A stretch of DNA of 64,000 nt from Sanguinoderma infundibulare (Eukaryota; Basidiomycota; Agaricomycetes; Polyporales; Polyporaceae). The position numbers and the translations under genes were made by a program. The stretch spans positions 186,001 through 250,000 of the forward strand of contig JAVLRN010000002.1 in NCBI GenBank assembly GCA_032821775.1, written 5' to 3'. The notes beneath the pieces are model-generated. The model ran no database searches, had not been told where the DNA came from, and saw only the letters and a program-made list of their open reading frames with translations. Below are positions 24,801-35,247 of the stretch, one piece after another (position 1 is the first letter of the stretch; the number at the start of each line of letters is the position of its first letter).

Positions 24801-25732
24801 CAGGCGAGGTGCTCGGCGCAGGACGGCGAGGGCCTTCACCGACCCACGGTAGGTCAGACACCTCAGGCAACAGAGTGTCACCAGAACCCAGGTAGAAGTC
24901 GCTGTCTTCATCTTCCATCTCAGAGTCAGGCTCCTCCTCCAGGTACGGCAGCTCATCGTCTTCATTCCCATCTTCATCGTCGGTAGCTACGGATTCGGCA
25001 AGGGGGAGGAAGGGAAACGGTGTGGGTGGTTGCCTGGCGGGATCTAGGGACGGCAGATCATTGACAATGGAAGGAACTCGCGGCTGCTGCTCTTCGGCAG
25101 TGTCGTATGCACCTAACGCGGGGCACCACGCACCGCGGTGGCCACAGTGTACTTGGAGTCCGAGCTGCCGTAGCCATGCTGGTCTATAAAATGTGCCGCC
25201 CCAAAATTCGACGCGGTGAAGGGGATGAGACTGGTGAGCGTCACGGCAGCAGCTGCTGCAGAAGGTCGGTGTCGCATGGCATGTCAGACACCTCCAGAGG
25301 GCTTGATGACCACATGTTCCAACTCCCCCGGGCGGCTGAGCCTCGAGCATGAGCTGCCGGTCGATGTATTCATCTTGGACGATGAGGTACTTGCGCTGGA
25401 AATCGTTTTGCGACTGGACGTCCCGGCGATGTCAATGCTTAGCGTATTATTTCATAAAAGTATTTCCTTACCTTCCCTTTGCGCTGAGGACGTATGTGCG
25501 ATTCCAGTGTTATTTCGCTGTAGTCATCGATAGCTGCCGGGGGCGGGGCTTCGGCAGCCTCTTGCGGTGTACGGCGGGAAGTCGATGTCGACGGCTCACG
25601 CATGGCTTCGGGCGCGGTGAAATGTACTTTTGATTTCTTTGTAACAATCTGAACTCCCCGTTTCGTCTTTCGAGTACCCGCCGTGATCTCGTCAAAGCCA
25701 GTAGGTGCATTTAAGAATCGTCGTCTAGCCAT
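21878..25732 (-). CDS. KDZ transposase with CxC2 zinc-cluster N-terminus
   Basis: This should catalyse excision and integration of the element through an RNase H-fold DDE-type core. Nine exons join in phase to 1134 aa with no stop: 25472-25732, 24520-25413, 24276-24454, 24063-24225, 23847-23992, 23400-23791, 23155-23346, 22981-23104 and 21878-22931. The N-terminal CxC2-like cluster spans residues about 121-150 (CGH..LWRCLTC, FCSSCCRDAH). The core contains VVLDGNF (Asp455), a CPACPQP knuckle, GERQRNMDYVLNW, LVLYDIMCQY (Asp574), HVHGH (609-613) and VQDGEILETLW (Asp633, Glu635, Glu638). The C-terminal part has WLRAYARKSRWDEE, a hallmark of the family. I chose the ATG at 25732 because the TET/JBP gene ends at 25803. 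The gene looks functional. Confidence 0.9.
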
Positions 25733-25802
25733 CACAGTATCATAGACAGTGGCGCGCGCAGGGGGATGGGGAGCGACAAATGTTTGATGCCGTGTTGGTA
25801 CT

Positions 25803-27572
25803 CTACTCCTCCATGTCATTGCCGTCTGTTTCGCCATCCGCATCCTCCTCTTCCTCCGTCAGATCTGACTCCTCTTCCTCCGTCAGATCAGACTCCTCGT
25901 CCATCGGCTCATCGCGTTCCGCACCGGCACCTCCATCCCCTCTCCCATCGGCTGCCGGTGCCACGGGAGCCGGCGGTTTGATTTCCCTGCCCTTTCCCTT
26001 ATCAATGGGTGCCGGGAGGTCCTGCTGATCTGCCGCGTGTGGTCCAGCTCCGCTCGGCACGTCATCCACAATGTCTGCGTTCTCTGAACAGGAGGTGAAT
26101 CATGTGGACCGGCTCAGCCAACGAAGGACTCACCGGATGTGGCTAGCTGCGTTGTGCCGACCATCGGCACCTTGAACCACTCGTACACAGCCTTGTTCAT
26201 GTACAACGCGTATGCAATGCGATCCTTCGGCACATTCGGAACGCCGTGAATGAGAAGCCTCGAGGTTGGCAAAACCACGGAGCCGGAACCGTACGGGAGC
26301 GAGATGCCGAGATTATGAATCTCAAAGATACCTGTCTCACCGTAGCTGCCGAGCGTGAGCAGCAGGTCGAGCCAACCTGGCATCGCACTGGTGTCGCGGT
26401 GGCGGAGAGTCGAGCGATTCACAATGATCTGCACAGATGTGAAAGTCGTGGGCCAGGTGGCCATGAGGGAAGCGCAAGATGCGTGTCTCATGACACACCG
26501 CTCCATCAGGTCTTGGCTGACCTCATATAGTTCTGGATGAGCTACCGCGAGGATCCCGTCCAGGATACCGCCAGACTCCTCAAAGTCCAGCATCCAGTCG
26601 GAAGCTCGGGCTGACCGCACGTCCATGCTAGGTGCCGGATCAAAGCGTTGACCCTGTCGTGGAGATCAGTAGGTGCCGGAAATGAATTTCGGCTGCCGGT
26701 CGTACCGTGTGCCCTTGCTGAAACCCCGCTGGATAGAGTAGAACCGTCCCCGAGTCCCATTCGGCCCCTTTTGAGAAAAAGGTGTCCGCCGTGCGCCATC
26801 CTTTCGTGATCGGCTGGTTGGCTTCCGCCGTCTTGATTGTCAGCTGAGCCTCAAGGATCCGCGTCGTCTTTAATATCTTTTGCTGTTTCCGATGATCAGC
26901 ACCCCCGGTGCAGCTGCCGCAATGTAATACATACCTGCCGATTCTCGGAGAGAACGTTCGGGAGCGACCAGGCAAGAACTCGACCATTCTTATCTGTAAA
27001 GACGGCTGGGTCGACGACCAACGGAAGGTTCCAGTCGCATCGGGCATGGAACTCCTCGACGCCGATGAGTGGTTCATACTTCTGCATCAGACAATTCTCC
27101 ACCTCCAGGTCAGGAATGACCTTTTGGGAGACCTCATGGGCGTACGCCGTTGCATCCCAATTCACGGAATCTGGAAGAAATCAGTGTGAACAGTGCTATC
27201 GGAATGAATCAGATACATACATTGATTGGAGCGGGCTTTGGACAGCGTGAAGGCGATGGTTCGGCAGTCGTCCACCGCAACTCGATCCAGGTGATCAGGG
27301 GGCAAGGGCCATTGCGAAATGAGCTGCTGGTGGGGCGTTATGTTATCACCGTGCTTCGTGAAATACTGTTCGAGGTTGACTATAAACTGTGCAGTCGCTG
27401 CGCGGCGTTGGAATTGGGCAGATGGGGTGTGGAGTACGTTGTCCATGACAGGAGACCGTGCAAACAGCTGCGAAAATGCGCACTTGGGGCGAAGTTGGAT
27501 ATTCAGAGGATCCCAATAGCCGAAAACATGATTTGATTGATCGCTTAAGAAAGCTGTGCACCCGGCCAGCAT
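25803..27572 (-). CDS. TET/JBP-family 2-oxoglutarate/Fe(II) dioxygenase (KDZ-linked)
   Basis: TET/JBP enzymes oxidise 5-methylpyrimidines in nucleic acids, giving for example 5-hydroxymethylcytosine. Five exons (27221-27572, 26935-27170, 26706-26876, 26134-26653, 25803-26083) join in phase to 519 aa without lesions. The double-stranded beta-helix core lies in exon 4. TLRHRDTSAMPGW supplies the iron ligands His338 and Asp340. SRLLIHGVP supplies His389. DRIAYALYM supplies Arg398, which should hold 2-oxoglutarate. The C-terminal tail (residues about 430-519) is acidic, with a doubled ESDLTEEEE motif. The gene lies 70 bp upstream of the transposase start on the same strand, so its 3' end adjoins the transposase promoter. 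Linkage of TET/JBP to KDZ elements is known in basidiomycetes. I predict an active enzyme. Confidence 0.9.
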
Positions 27573-27924
27573 TATCCACTTACCAAATACAGTTACTTAG
27601 TTGCACGGAACAGCGCGACATTTATTAGCCTACCCCCTCGATCCGACGAAAGCTAGACCAGCAGAGCACCTTTCCCGCCGTTCCCTTACGCCCAGCTTCA
27701 TTTCTCTGCCACCACCGTATGTCTTGCTTGTCTCCCCCTGTGTCGGCACCCAGCGCAACCGCTCTGACCTCCGCTATTTGACTCAAAGACAGGCGGCACG
27801 CACCCTCCACAGTATCCTACGAGCCGTTATTCAGTGGCACGTCTGTACGTCCATTCCATATTGATTATGTTGTCTTCCGGCTAGTATTCTCTCTGACCTC
27901 CTAATCCAGCTGTAACTTTTGCCA
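27573..27924. promoter_or_regulatory. Divergent promoter region inside the KDZ element
   Basis: This is the 352-bp gap between the TET/JBP gene (minus) and the HMG-like gene (plus). It should contain both promoters. I did not identify individual elements. Confidence 0.4.
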
Positions 27925-29517
27925 ATGCCTCCGCGCCCTAGCGATCTGTCCAATGCGGATGAGACGTATCTCAACTCGCACCTCATCGACTATCGCAACA
28001 CAGCAGCGGCCGGGAAGGAAGCTCTCCGCGAGGAGTGTGCCAAGGTCATCATCGAGAGCTGCAATCTAGACTCCACCAACGTCTACATTGTCGACCTCTT
28101 TGTTGCCGTATGTCCATTTTTTCCTGGAGTACGCTCACAAATTGCTGATTCCGCAGAGCAGAAGGTGCGAAATTGGTTCCAAAACAACGCCGACACTCGC
28201 AAGCGCGTTCGCCTTCCACTCCGCATCAACCAATCCTTTCATCCTCAGCGCGTCTTCAGCATGAAGAACGCAGACCTCATTCGACAGACACTGGGCGAGG
28301 AACAATCGAGCGGCGATCCCGACGATCGTGCATACATTGTCGCCTGGAACGCGACCTGCCGAAACCTGTGGCTTCAGCTCTCAGCAGAGGATCAGTTGGT
28401 CTATTACAGGTTGGCCGAGCTTTGGAGTCAGCAGGGTCCAGACAAGGATCTGAAGCCAATGTACGTTCACAGTTGCCCATGCGTGCCGCCAGCCTGACCC
28501 TCCCGGTACATTTACCAGGATGGCTGAGAGGAGGGCACCATCGTGGATGCGTGCCGTCACAAGCCTCTTTTTAGAACAGTGCAACATGCCGATCTTCATC
28601 TACGGCATGTTCGAGGATACGAATGGCAAGATGCGTGCTGCCGTATAAGTCTATCGATGTCCTGGCAGCTTGCAATACAAACTGACATACGGATTCCGAT
28701 AGCTACGACACGTCCCAGCTCTGGAATCAGTCTGACAGCAGTTCGCTGCTGTTTCGGAACGTGCCGGGATGGGACAAAGACTTTCGCCGGCAGGCATGGA
28801 CGTTCTTTCAAGCAGCACTCCGTCCCGACCTTGCTGAGCCCGATACGCTCGAGTTCGTCAAAGGAATCAAGCGCGTTCGTGCAGCCCCCTTTCAGTTCGC
28901 GTTATATGCAGACGGCACTCCTATCCTGGTGAACGAGGAGAACGGCAACGGCGTTCTGAACAGCCGTCGGCAGGACATATTCCGGGAATACTTCAAGCAA
29001 CACTACAGTACGTGCTCGACATGCCCTTCCCCGCCATGTATTGTCTCACCGACACAATGCAGGTCACGCGACTGGGCGGGAGGTGTGCTCAGCGCCATGG
29101 CAGTCGTTGGAGCAGCATCCTGTGTCCTTCTTCGAGCCTGGTATGCTGCCGGAAGGGTTCAGCTTTCAAGAACCAAGCAAACTGAACGAGCTGGAGCTTC
29201 TCGCGTTCTTCAACCATGTCATCCGAATGGAAGCTCCCGATCGTTTTGACCTGGACACCCCTCCCCGCCGCTTCCGCTTCAGTCACTACGAGTCCGGCCC
29301 CCGCACCCATCGCATCTACATCCCTGCCGTGTATGCCGGCAGCTTCGAAGCCGCTTCGGAAACTCGGCGCACGAAAAAAGCGGTTCGTGTTCCCGACTTC
29401 GAGACCGGTCCCCCTGCCGCCAGCGACAACACTCGATCAAACACTCCCGGAAGCCCGTCGAACGCTCCCGGCAGCCCTGCGCCATCTCAGCCAACCGTGC
29501 CGGATGTCGGATCATGA
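27925..29517 (+). CDS. Divergent HMG-like protein of the KDZ element
   Basis: Proposed exons are 27925-28107, 28159-28460, 28519-28642, about 28692-29008 and about 29063-29517. After a KVRNWFQNN segment (about residue 63), a helical region (SMKNADLIRQTL, then RNLWLQLSAEDQLVYYRLAE) has the spacing of a divergent HMG box, a domain known from KDZ accessory proteins. The segment with IFIYGMFEDTNG, NVPGWDKDF and PFQFALYADGTPIL is of unknown function. Two anomalies suggest decay. The exon 3 to exon 4 junction cannot be joined by GT-AG splicing without losing one base of phase. The stop TGA (29515-29517) is followed in the same frame by the ORF at 29536. It may bind DNA as a cofactor of transposition. 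Confidence 0.65.
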
Positions 29518-29535
29518 GTCCAGCGTGCCCTCTCC

Positions 29536-30900
29536 ATGGATATCGAAAAGGTCCGGGCTGCGCTTCAGGCAGAGAGAGCAAGCTCTTCTCCGGCACCCCC
29601 TCCAACGCCCGGACCATCACGGCCGCGTCGGCAGATGAAGGCCTCCAGACGGGACAACAGCGGACCCCGGCCGTGGCTCGCTTCCGAAGTTGATGTGGAT
29701 GCTGCCATGACCGAGAATGCCGAAGAAAGTGACGACGACGGTGACCCTTCATTTGTTCCGAATGCCGCAGACGAGCCGGAGGTGTCCGATGACGAGGTGG
29801 AAGATTGGTTGCTGGAGGGTGCAGACGATATGGTGAGCGATGGTGAGAGCGTCGGGGACATCCTACCTGCCTCTCTCCCTGTCGAGCAACTGATACCAAT
29901 TGCTCGTGCCCCCACTGTCTCTCGGATTTCAGCTCCTGCTCCTGATCATTTCGGATCACCGGTGAGCACACTCCCTACAATCGGCACCGCAACCGCTGCT
30001 GATGTCGGCTCTCTCGGAAACCATACCTCTCCCGTTCATCCATCCATTCCCTCATCCAATCCACAGCGCGTTCAAGCTCCCGCTGTGTCGGCTTCCGCTG
30101 AGACCGACTCTGTGGCTGGTTATGCAGGTCGTGCAGCCAATCCCGAACCATTCAACGCCCCAGAGGCTCAAAGTGACAGCTTCGACGCTGCGACCACGGA
30201 CGCAAGAGGCAACACATGTCCGGAACAGCCGCAAACCCTTCCACTGCTCACACCAACGGCCATAGGCTACGATGCGTATGCGCGCCACCAATTTCTTGTT
30301 GGGCTGTCCGATGAACAGGACTATCAAGGTATGATCATGCGGATGGGTGACAAGGTACGGTTGGTATCGCTGCATGGTACACAGTCTCACTGACATACAT
30401 CTCAGCTCCAGCAGCTCTGTGGTATTCCCGCGAGAGCTCCCGTGCTCTGGGGAACCTGGGCGTTCAAGGGCGCACATGTGCCGGCTACCGTGCAGGCATC
30501 TGCGAAGACCGTCGAGACCCTCTTGAACTGGATCAAGAGAGGCGTTGAGGCCGCCGCTGGACCGGCAGACACACAACGCTACTGCCTCGTCCTGGGCATC
30601 GTGCTGCGTGATTTGTCGCTTCTCGCAGAGGCTCAGAAATCCAACACGCAGACGACTCGCCTGCCGGACTACATGGCGAACTCGAACCTGGTGGTTGGAC
30701 ATCGGGCGATCGTGTTGCAGGCTTGTTCTGACGCCTTGGAGTCGGCTACGCATTCGGCAGATGTTGCGCGCGATTCGCCAGTGTTGAAGGGGAAGGGAAA
30801 ACAGGTAGCGGCACCTCCGCCGGCTGCCGAGAGCACTTTGGCAGCCGCAGGAGGTGCCACCAGGCGGCGCTCGACGCGGAAGAAGAAAACGGCTACGTAG
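29536..30900 (+). CDS. Acidic/Pro-rich ORF, in-frame continuation of the HMG-like gene
   Basis: Two exons, 29536-30354 and 30406-30900, join in phase 0 to 437 aa. The N-terminal half is disordered, Ser/Pro-rich, then strongly acidic (ESDDDGD at about residue 61, then DEVEDWLLEG). The second exon is helical (LLNWIKRGVEAAAG). The end is basic (RRRSTRKKKTAT), a likely nuclear signal. It is separated from the preceding ORF by 18 bp and lies in the same frame with only one TGA between them. I therefore suspect that both were one protein of about 890 residues. If it is an independent gene, it begins with the ATG at 29536 and lacks room for a promoter. Confidence 0.6.
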
Positions 30901-31065
30901 AACTCTCGTCCCCCTCCGTTAATTTTCCAACCACATTTCCTCGTATTCAGCATCTCGTTCAGATATGTACATGTAGAAATTCGCTAAGGCATTGATTCCA
31001 GAGACATTCACGACCACTCCATATGTAACGTACATTGTACACAGCGCTTTCGTTTTATGCATCCT

Positions 31066-32439
31066 CTACTTTCCTCCGGCAGCTCGAGCTCGCGTTCCTC
31101 TAGCAACAGGTCTGGGTGAAGAAGGAGAGGCAGCTATGCCGAGATCTGGCGGCTGCTCACCAGCGGGAGGAGCTGCTTGCGATGATGATCCGCCACCATC
31201 GTCATCCTCACGCTCTCCTCCACGGCGTGCGATCACCTGGATATTGAAGGACTGGGGCCCAACACTGATGCTGCCGCCTGTGGGGGCATCGCCAGTACCA
31301 GTGGTCAGAGCCACCGCGAGTCCGCGCAGGAGGTCGTCTGAGAGACCGCGTTCTGTGAGGTATGTCGAGACAGCGAGCTTCATGTCGTCCTCGTTACGCT
31401 GGGGAAGTCCACGCTCCAAAGTGTCGACACGTTCTGACAAGTCTTTGACCGCGCTGAAAAGTTCACCAACCATTGCGTCCCGCAGTCCAGGAACCTCAGC
31501 CTCTCTACCTTGAGCAACCGGCACGTCCTCCATCGCGAGCTCTGCGACCTCTGCCTCTGCCTCCTCGGCTGTGCGAAAAGCTTCCGGCACCTTGCTCTCC
31601 ACTCGTTCGAGCTGCCGCACGACCTCCGCCTCTGCCTCCTCTCCGATGCGCGAGGCATCCGGCACCTCTGTCTCCACTCCCTCGAGCTGCCGCACACGGC
31701 TGTCGAGCAGCGCGATGCTGCCGGCGAGATGCTGGCCAAGATTGCACACCATCGGCGCGCATGTGGGGGCGGCCATGTTCGCAAACGTTGCCAACTCGTC
31801 CTCGTTGCGGTCCACCTGGACCTGCACACGGCATAACCGCTCCCGGACAGGACGGAAGTCTTCCTCAAACATATGCATGCGCTCCAATGCTGTTGCGTAT
31901 AGGGTTCGAAGGTCCTGGACGAGCTGCAGCATGTCCCGCATCGCGATCCAGTTCAACGGAACTGGCGGGATACTCGAGAATGCTGCCGAGAAACGAGCAA
32001 AGATGTCGCGAAGTGCCGCAATGGACTCCAGGGCATTGACGAGATGGTCACCGAGAAGGTCGCTGTATCGAACCAAGCCATGATAAGCGTCCCAGCCGTC
32101 TTCCGATGCAAGGGCAGTGCTGTGAATCTCGTTCCGAGTGTTGGTAACAATGCTGGCCTCTCGTCGCAACATGACGGCGTCGCACGTGAGAGCGGTACCC
32201 AGTGAGACAATTTCATCGAATTTAGCTTTTGTCGCTTCGATCATCTGCGCGAGGGGATCCGTGAATCGGAACGCCTGGAAATCAGTCGCATCCGACCCGT
32301 CCGGCAGGTCAGCTGGATGGATTCGAAGGCTGTCCAGGATCTCGAAACCATCGCGATCGATGCGAGGCACGATCGGTGCCGCGTTTGTGGTTCCGTCTGC
32401 ATGCGGCGGGTCGGCCACTCGATACAGTCCACGATACAT
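31066..32439 (-). CDS. Coiled-coil protein of the KDZ element
   Basis: The open frame runs 31066-32523, and its first ATG is at 32439 (MYRGLYRVADPPHADG), giving about 457 aa. The sequence is mostly helical with heptad-like Leu/Val spacing. Two near-repeats, RQLEGVETEVPDASRIGEEA and RQLERVESKVPEAFRTAEEA, occupy the middle. The tail is Gly/Ser/Pro-rich. No catalytic domain was recognised. The frame starts without an ATG immediately after the zinc-cluster ORF on the same strand, so the two may be exons of a single protein. A phase-compatible intron could run from about 32660 to 32535, but I cannot confirm it. Confidence 0.55.
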   Translation of the reverse strand: MYRGLYRVADPPHADGTTNAAPIVPRIDRDGFEILDSLRIHPADLPDGSDATDFQAFRFTDPLAQMIEATKAKFDEIVSLGTALTCDAVMLRREASIVTNTRNEIHSTALASEDGWDAYHGLVRYSDLLGDHLVNALESIAALRDIFARFSAAFSSIPPVPLNWIAMRDMLQLVQDLRTLYATALERMHMFEEDFRPVRERLCRVQVQVDRNEDELATFANMAAPTCAPMVCNLGQHLAGSIALLDSRVRQLEGVETEVPDASRIGEEAEAEVVRQLERVESKVPEAFRTAEEAEAEVAELAMEDVPVAQGREAEVPGLRDAMVGELFSAVKDLSERVDTLERGLPQRNEDDMKLAVSTYLTERGLSDDLLRGLAVALTTGTGDAPTGGSISVGPQSFNIQVIARRGGEREDDDGGGSSSQAAPPAGEQPPDLGIAASPSSPRPVARGTRARAAGGK

Positions 32440-32519
32440 GTCCTTCGTCACCCGCGGCAGATCCTTCCATGATCCTGTGCAGCGCAAGATCAGCAAGCTG
32501 CCAACGGATATATGTGCAA

Positions 32520-34753
32520 TCAAATTGCACCTTTGATGCTACTGACAGTCCACTCGGTCCGAGTGGCAGGTCCAGAGCTCCAGTGCCTGAGTGGGAGAGC
32601 AGGAGGGGCACGCTGAAGCGTTGTAGAAAATGCGGCCTCGTCCACCTTGGTCGGGAGTACCACGATTGGCACGGATGCACGCGATCTTCTCGACCGTCCG
32701 GAACGCGAGTTTGAGGTCTGTGCCGCTCCTCGAAGAGCTGCACGAGACGTACGTGATGTCCCAGTCGTCCCGGAATCTGCCGCAAGTCGGAGCTCGTCGT
32801 CTGCATCCTTCCGGTCGACCGACATGTGACCTGCCGACGATGGCGATGTGCGGCGGGATACTGTTGTTGGAGAAGCTGGAGGCGGCTCTGCAGAAACACG
32901 AGAGGAGCCGGGAAGAGTAGTCGAATCGCGTGATTGTGCCCGTGACAGAGAACAAGATGCCCGAGCGACTGAACCCCTCCTTGCCCGACTACCGTGACCA
33001 CGTCCCGGCTCATCAGCAGACTGTTCAGCATCATCATGAGCATCACCGGCAGCCTCGGGTCGAGTGGCTCCGCGAAGAGCACTGGCTTTCGCCTCTTTCG
33101 TCCGAGGAATCGCGCGCCACTGCTTCGAAAACCACTCGTATGTTTCCTGGGCAGGAAACATTTTCGGGAGCTTTGTAGGGGAGAAATTTGGAGTTTCATA
33201 GAGGTCAGGAGAGGAACGCATGCGCCAGACGGCAAACCCAAGATAAATCGTGAGAGGAACCTCAATCTTGACGTTGAACGCGAGCGAACAGCCGTGCTTT
33301 GCGGATAGGCATCTCTTGCAAGCGGAAGACATCAACAGCATAACAAGACACGGCTCGTCCCTTCCCCGGCACCGCTCGCATGGACGCGGCTGATAATATA
33401 TCAGTCAAAAACACATGGTAGAAGACAAATACACGTACGTGCGGTACCCATCGGAATTCAATTTGCTCCGGCGCAATATCGTACAAGGTCCGAAGACCCT
33501 TGCTTCGCTGCCCCGATCGCGGCACGATGGCACCTGCGGAATTCTCCTCCGTGAGCTCATTCGGGGTCTTCGCTACCTTTCCGGAAGGCTTGCTGGAGGT
33601 GCCGGCACTGGACTGAGCCTTTCCGGCAGGTCTTGGGCGCGGCTTCGTGGATGATGGACGCACGGTAGCGGTGGAGCATGGAGTAGAGGTACCGGCACCT
33701 CTGGATCGAGAGACGGACCGCAAGCGAGGCCCGGCAGAGCTGTCCGTTGGTGGGTTCCGATTCACAGCCTTTGCGGGCTGGCGGCCGCGATGTCCCGACT
33801 TCTTCTTCGAGGTACCGACGGCCTCCGGCTCGTCATCCACATCGATTTTGCTCTCCCCATCTGAGTCCGGTTCTGCGGCCGTCTGGCGAGATGACGAGCG
33901 CAACATGCGCCCGCTAGCGGTGATGCCGGAAGTGTCCCAATCGAGGACGGCCGTCGATGCATCAACACGACGTGCTGATGTCAGTTTCGAGGTGCCGGTG
34001 TCGTGATCACCGCCATCGACGGCCATCTCGTCGTCGTCGGCGGCACCACTGCCAATTGTGTCTGAAATAGAATGTAAGTAGTGAATCACTGCAGTGCCGA
34101 AGCCATGACCCGTACCCTGTTTCCCTATCGTCCCGCTGGTGGCTGGTCGTGCATGGCGGGATGTTTTTGTATTCTGCGTTTCTGCGGCAGCCAGGCGGGA
34201 GCGTTCCGCATTCTTCACAGCTTTAATCGGGAGCGACAGATGCGGCTCATTCAGCACTAAATGTAGCATAGAAATTAGCGAGAGTAGGATCAATGCAGTC
34301 TGACCGCTACGTACCGCGTCGATGCTGATCCCACCAAACGTTATACAGCTGATCCTCGGGAATGGTCCCGTACAGATCGCCCTCCTCGCCGGCGGGCTCC
34401 CATTTAAGGCGGCCGAGTACTCCCTTCTTGTACGCCTTATGCCCAGGGCCAGCGAACGTAATCGTTTCCGGATCGAATGTCGTCTCTCCTGCACGCTGCC
34501 GAAGATTGTTGGCCCAAATACATCCAGCAGCGAATGGTGGAATATGTGGAAAATCTGCGACTGCGAGAGCCTGGAGGAAGGCAGCAAAGTCCGACAGGAA
34601 ATGGACATGCCAAGAACGCCGTTTGCGGTGGTTGACAGGGGGACGGCACCGGAAGGCATATTCGAGGCGGCTTGCATATTCGCGCATGGTTTGGATCTGT
34701 TGTTTGTTCGGGGGCGGCAGCTGTTTGTTCGTTGTTGCATCTGCTTCAGCCAT
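32520..34753 (-). CDS. Zinc-cluster protein of the KDZ element
   Basis: Exons 34315-34753, 34116-34256, 33439-34061 and 32520-33389 join in phase to 690 aa. The N-terminal domain (residues about 1-146) is globular, with HVHFLSDFAAFLQAL and YNVWWDQHRR. A basic, Ser/Pro-rich linker with acidic DDDEMAVDGGD follows. Residues about 404-440 carry two paired cysteine knuckles, CERCRGRDEPC and CKRCLSAKHGC, which should bind zinc and resemble basidiomycete C2-C-C2-C proteins often found near transposons. The rest is disordered and Ser-rich. Its role is unknown; DNA or transposase binding is an inference from the zinc cluster and location. The downstream coiled-coil frame could be its true C-terminus. 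Confidence 0.65.
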
Positions 34754-35247
34754 TGTGATAGTAAGCTCGTTGATACGAAAAAAGTGAAAGCTGCCAGAGG
34801 ATGAAGGCAGTTGATCGCGATCAGATCAGCGGCAAAACGCGAGTGGAAAGGTTGTGGCACACTAGCGCCCATCGATTCTGTCCCGGTACCTTCATCACAA
34901 CTCTCGCAGGTCCCGGAGGCATATGGCACCAAGGAAAGGAATGTATATCGAGAGCTGCCAATGTCTATCAGTTGCTGAAACTATTTACAGGATCATCACG
35001 GCGAGGGGGGGCTAGGGGCAGAGAGTCCAGGCAGGGGACCTCAAAAAACCCTACGGCAGGTGCGTAATGATCGTCAATTTGCCCATATTGAAGTAAAACA
35101 TTTACATTGAGCCCTTTCGGATAGGTCATATTGAACAGGTAGCTCAATCACAAACATTTCCGGCACCCGTCTTGCGGAACCGCAGCATCTCCCGTGCCCC
35201 AAGCGAAGGTGCGCTAACGGTTTTAATTTGCGAAATCAAATGTACTC
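34754..35247. promoter_or_regulatory. Divergent promoter region between two KDZ accessory genes
   Basis: This gap of about 490 bp separates the zinc-cluster gene (minus) from the acidic-repeat gene (plus). No separate gene was seen. Confidence 0.4.

Noticed and set aside
29041..29517. Calling this ORF a stand-alone gene
   Set aside because: Its first codons lie inside an intron of the HMG-like model, and the upstream phase joins it to earlier exons.
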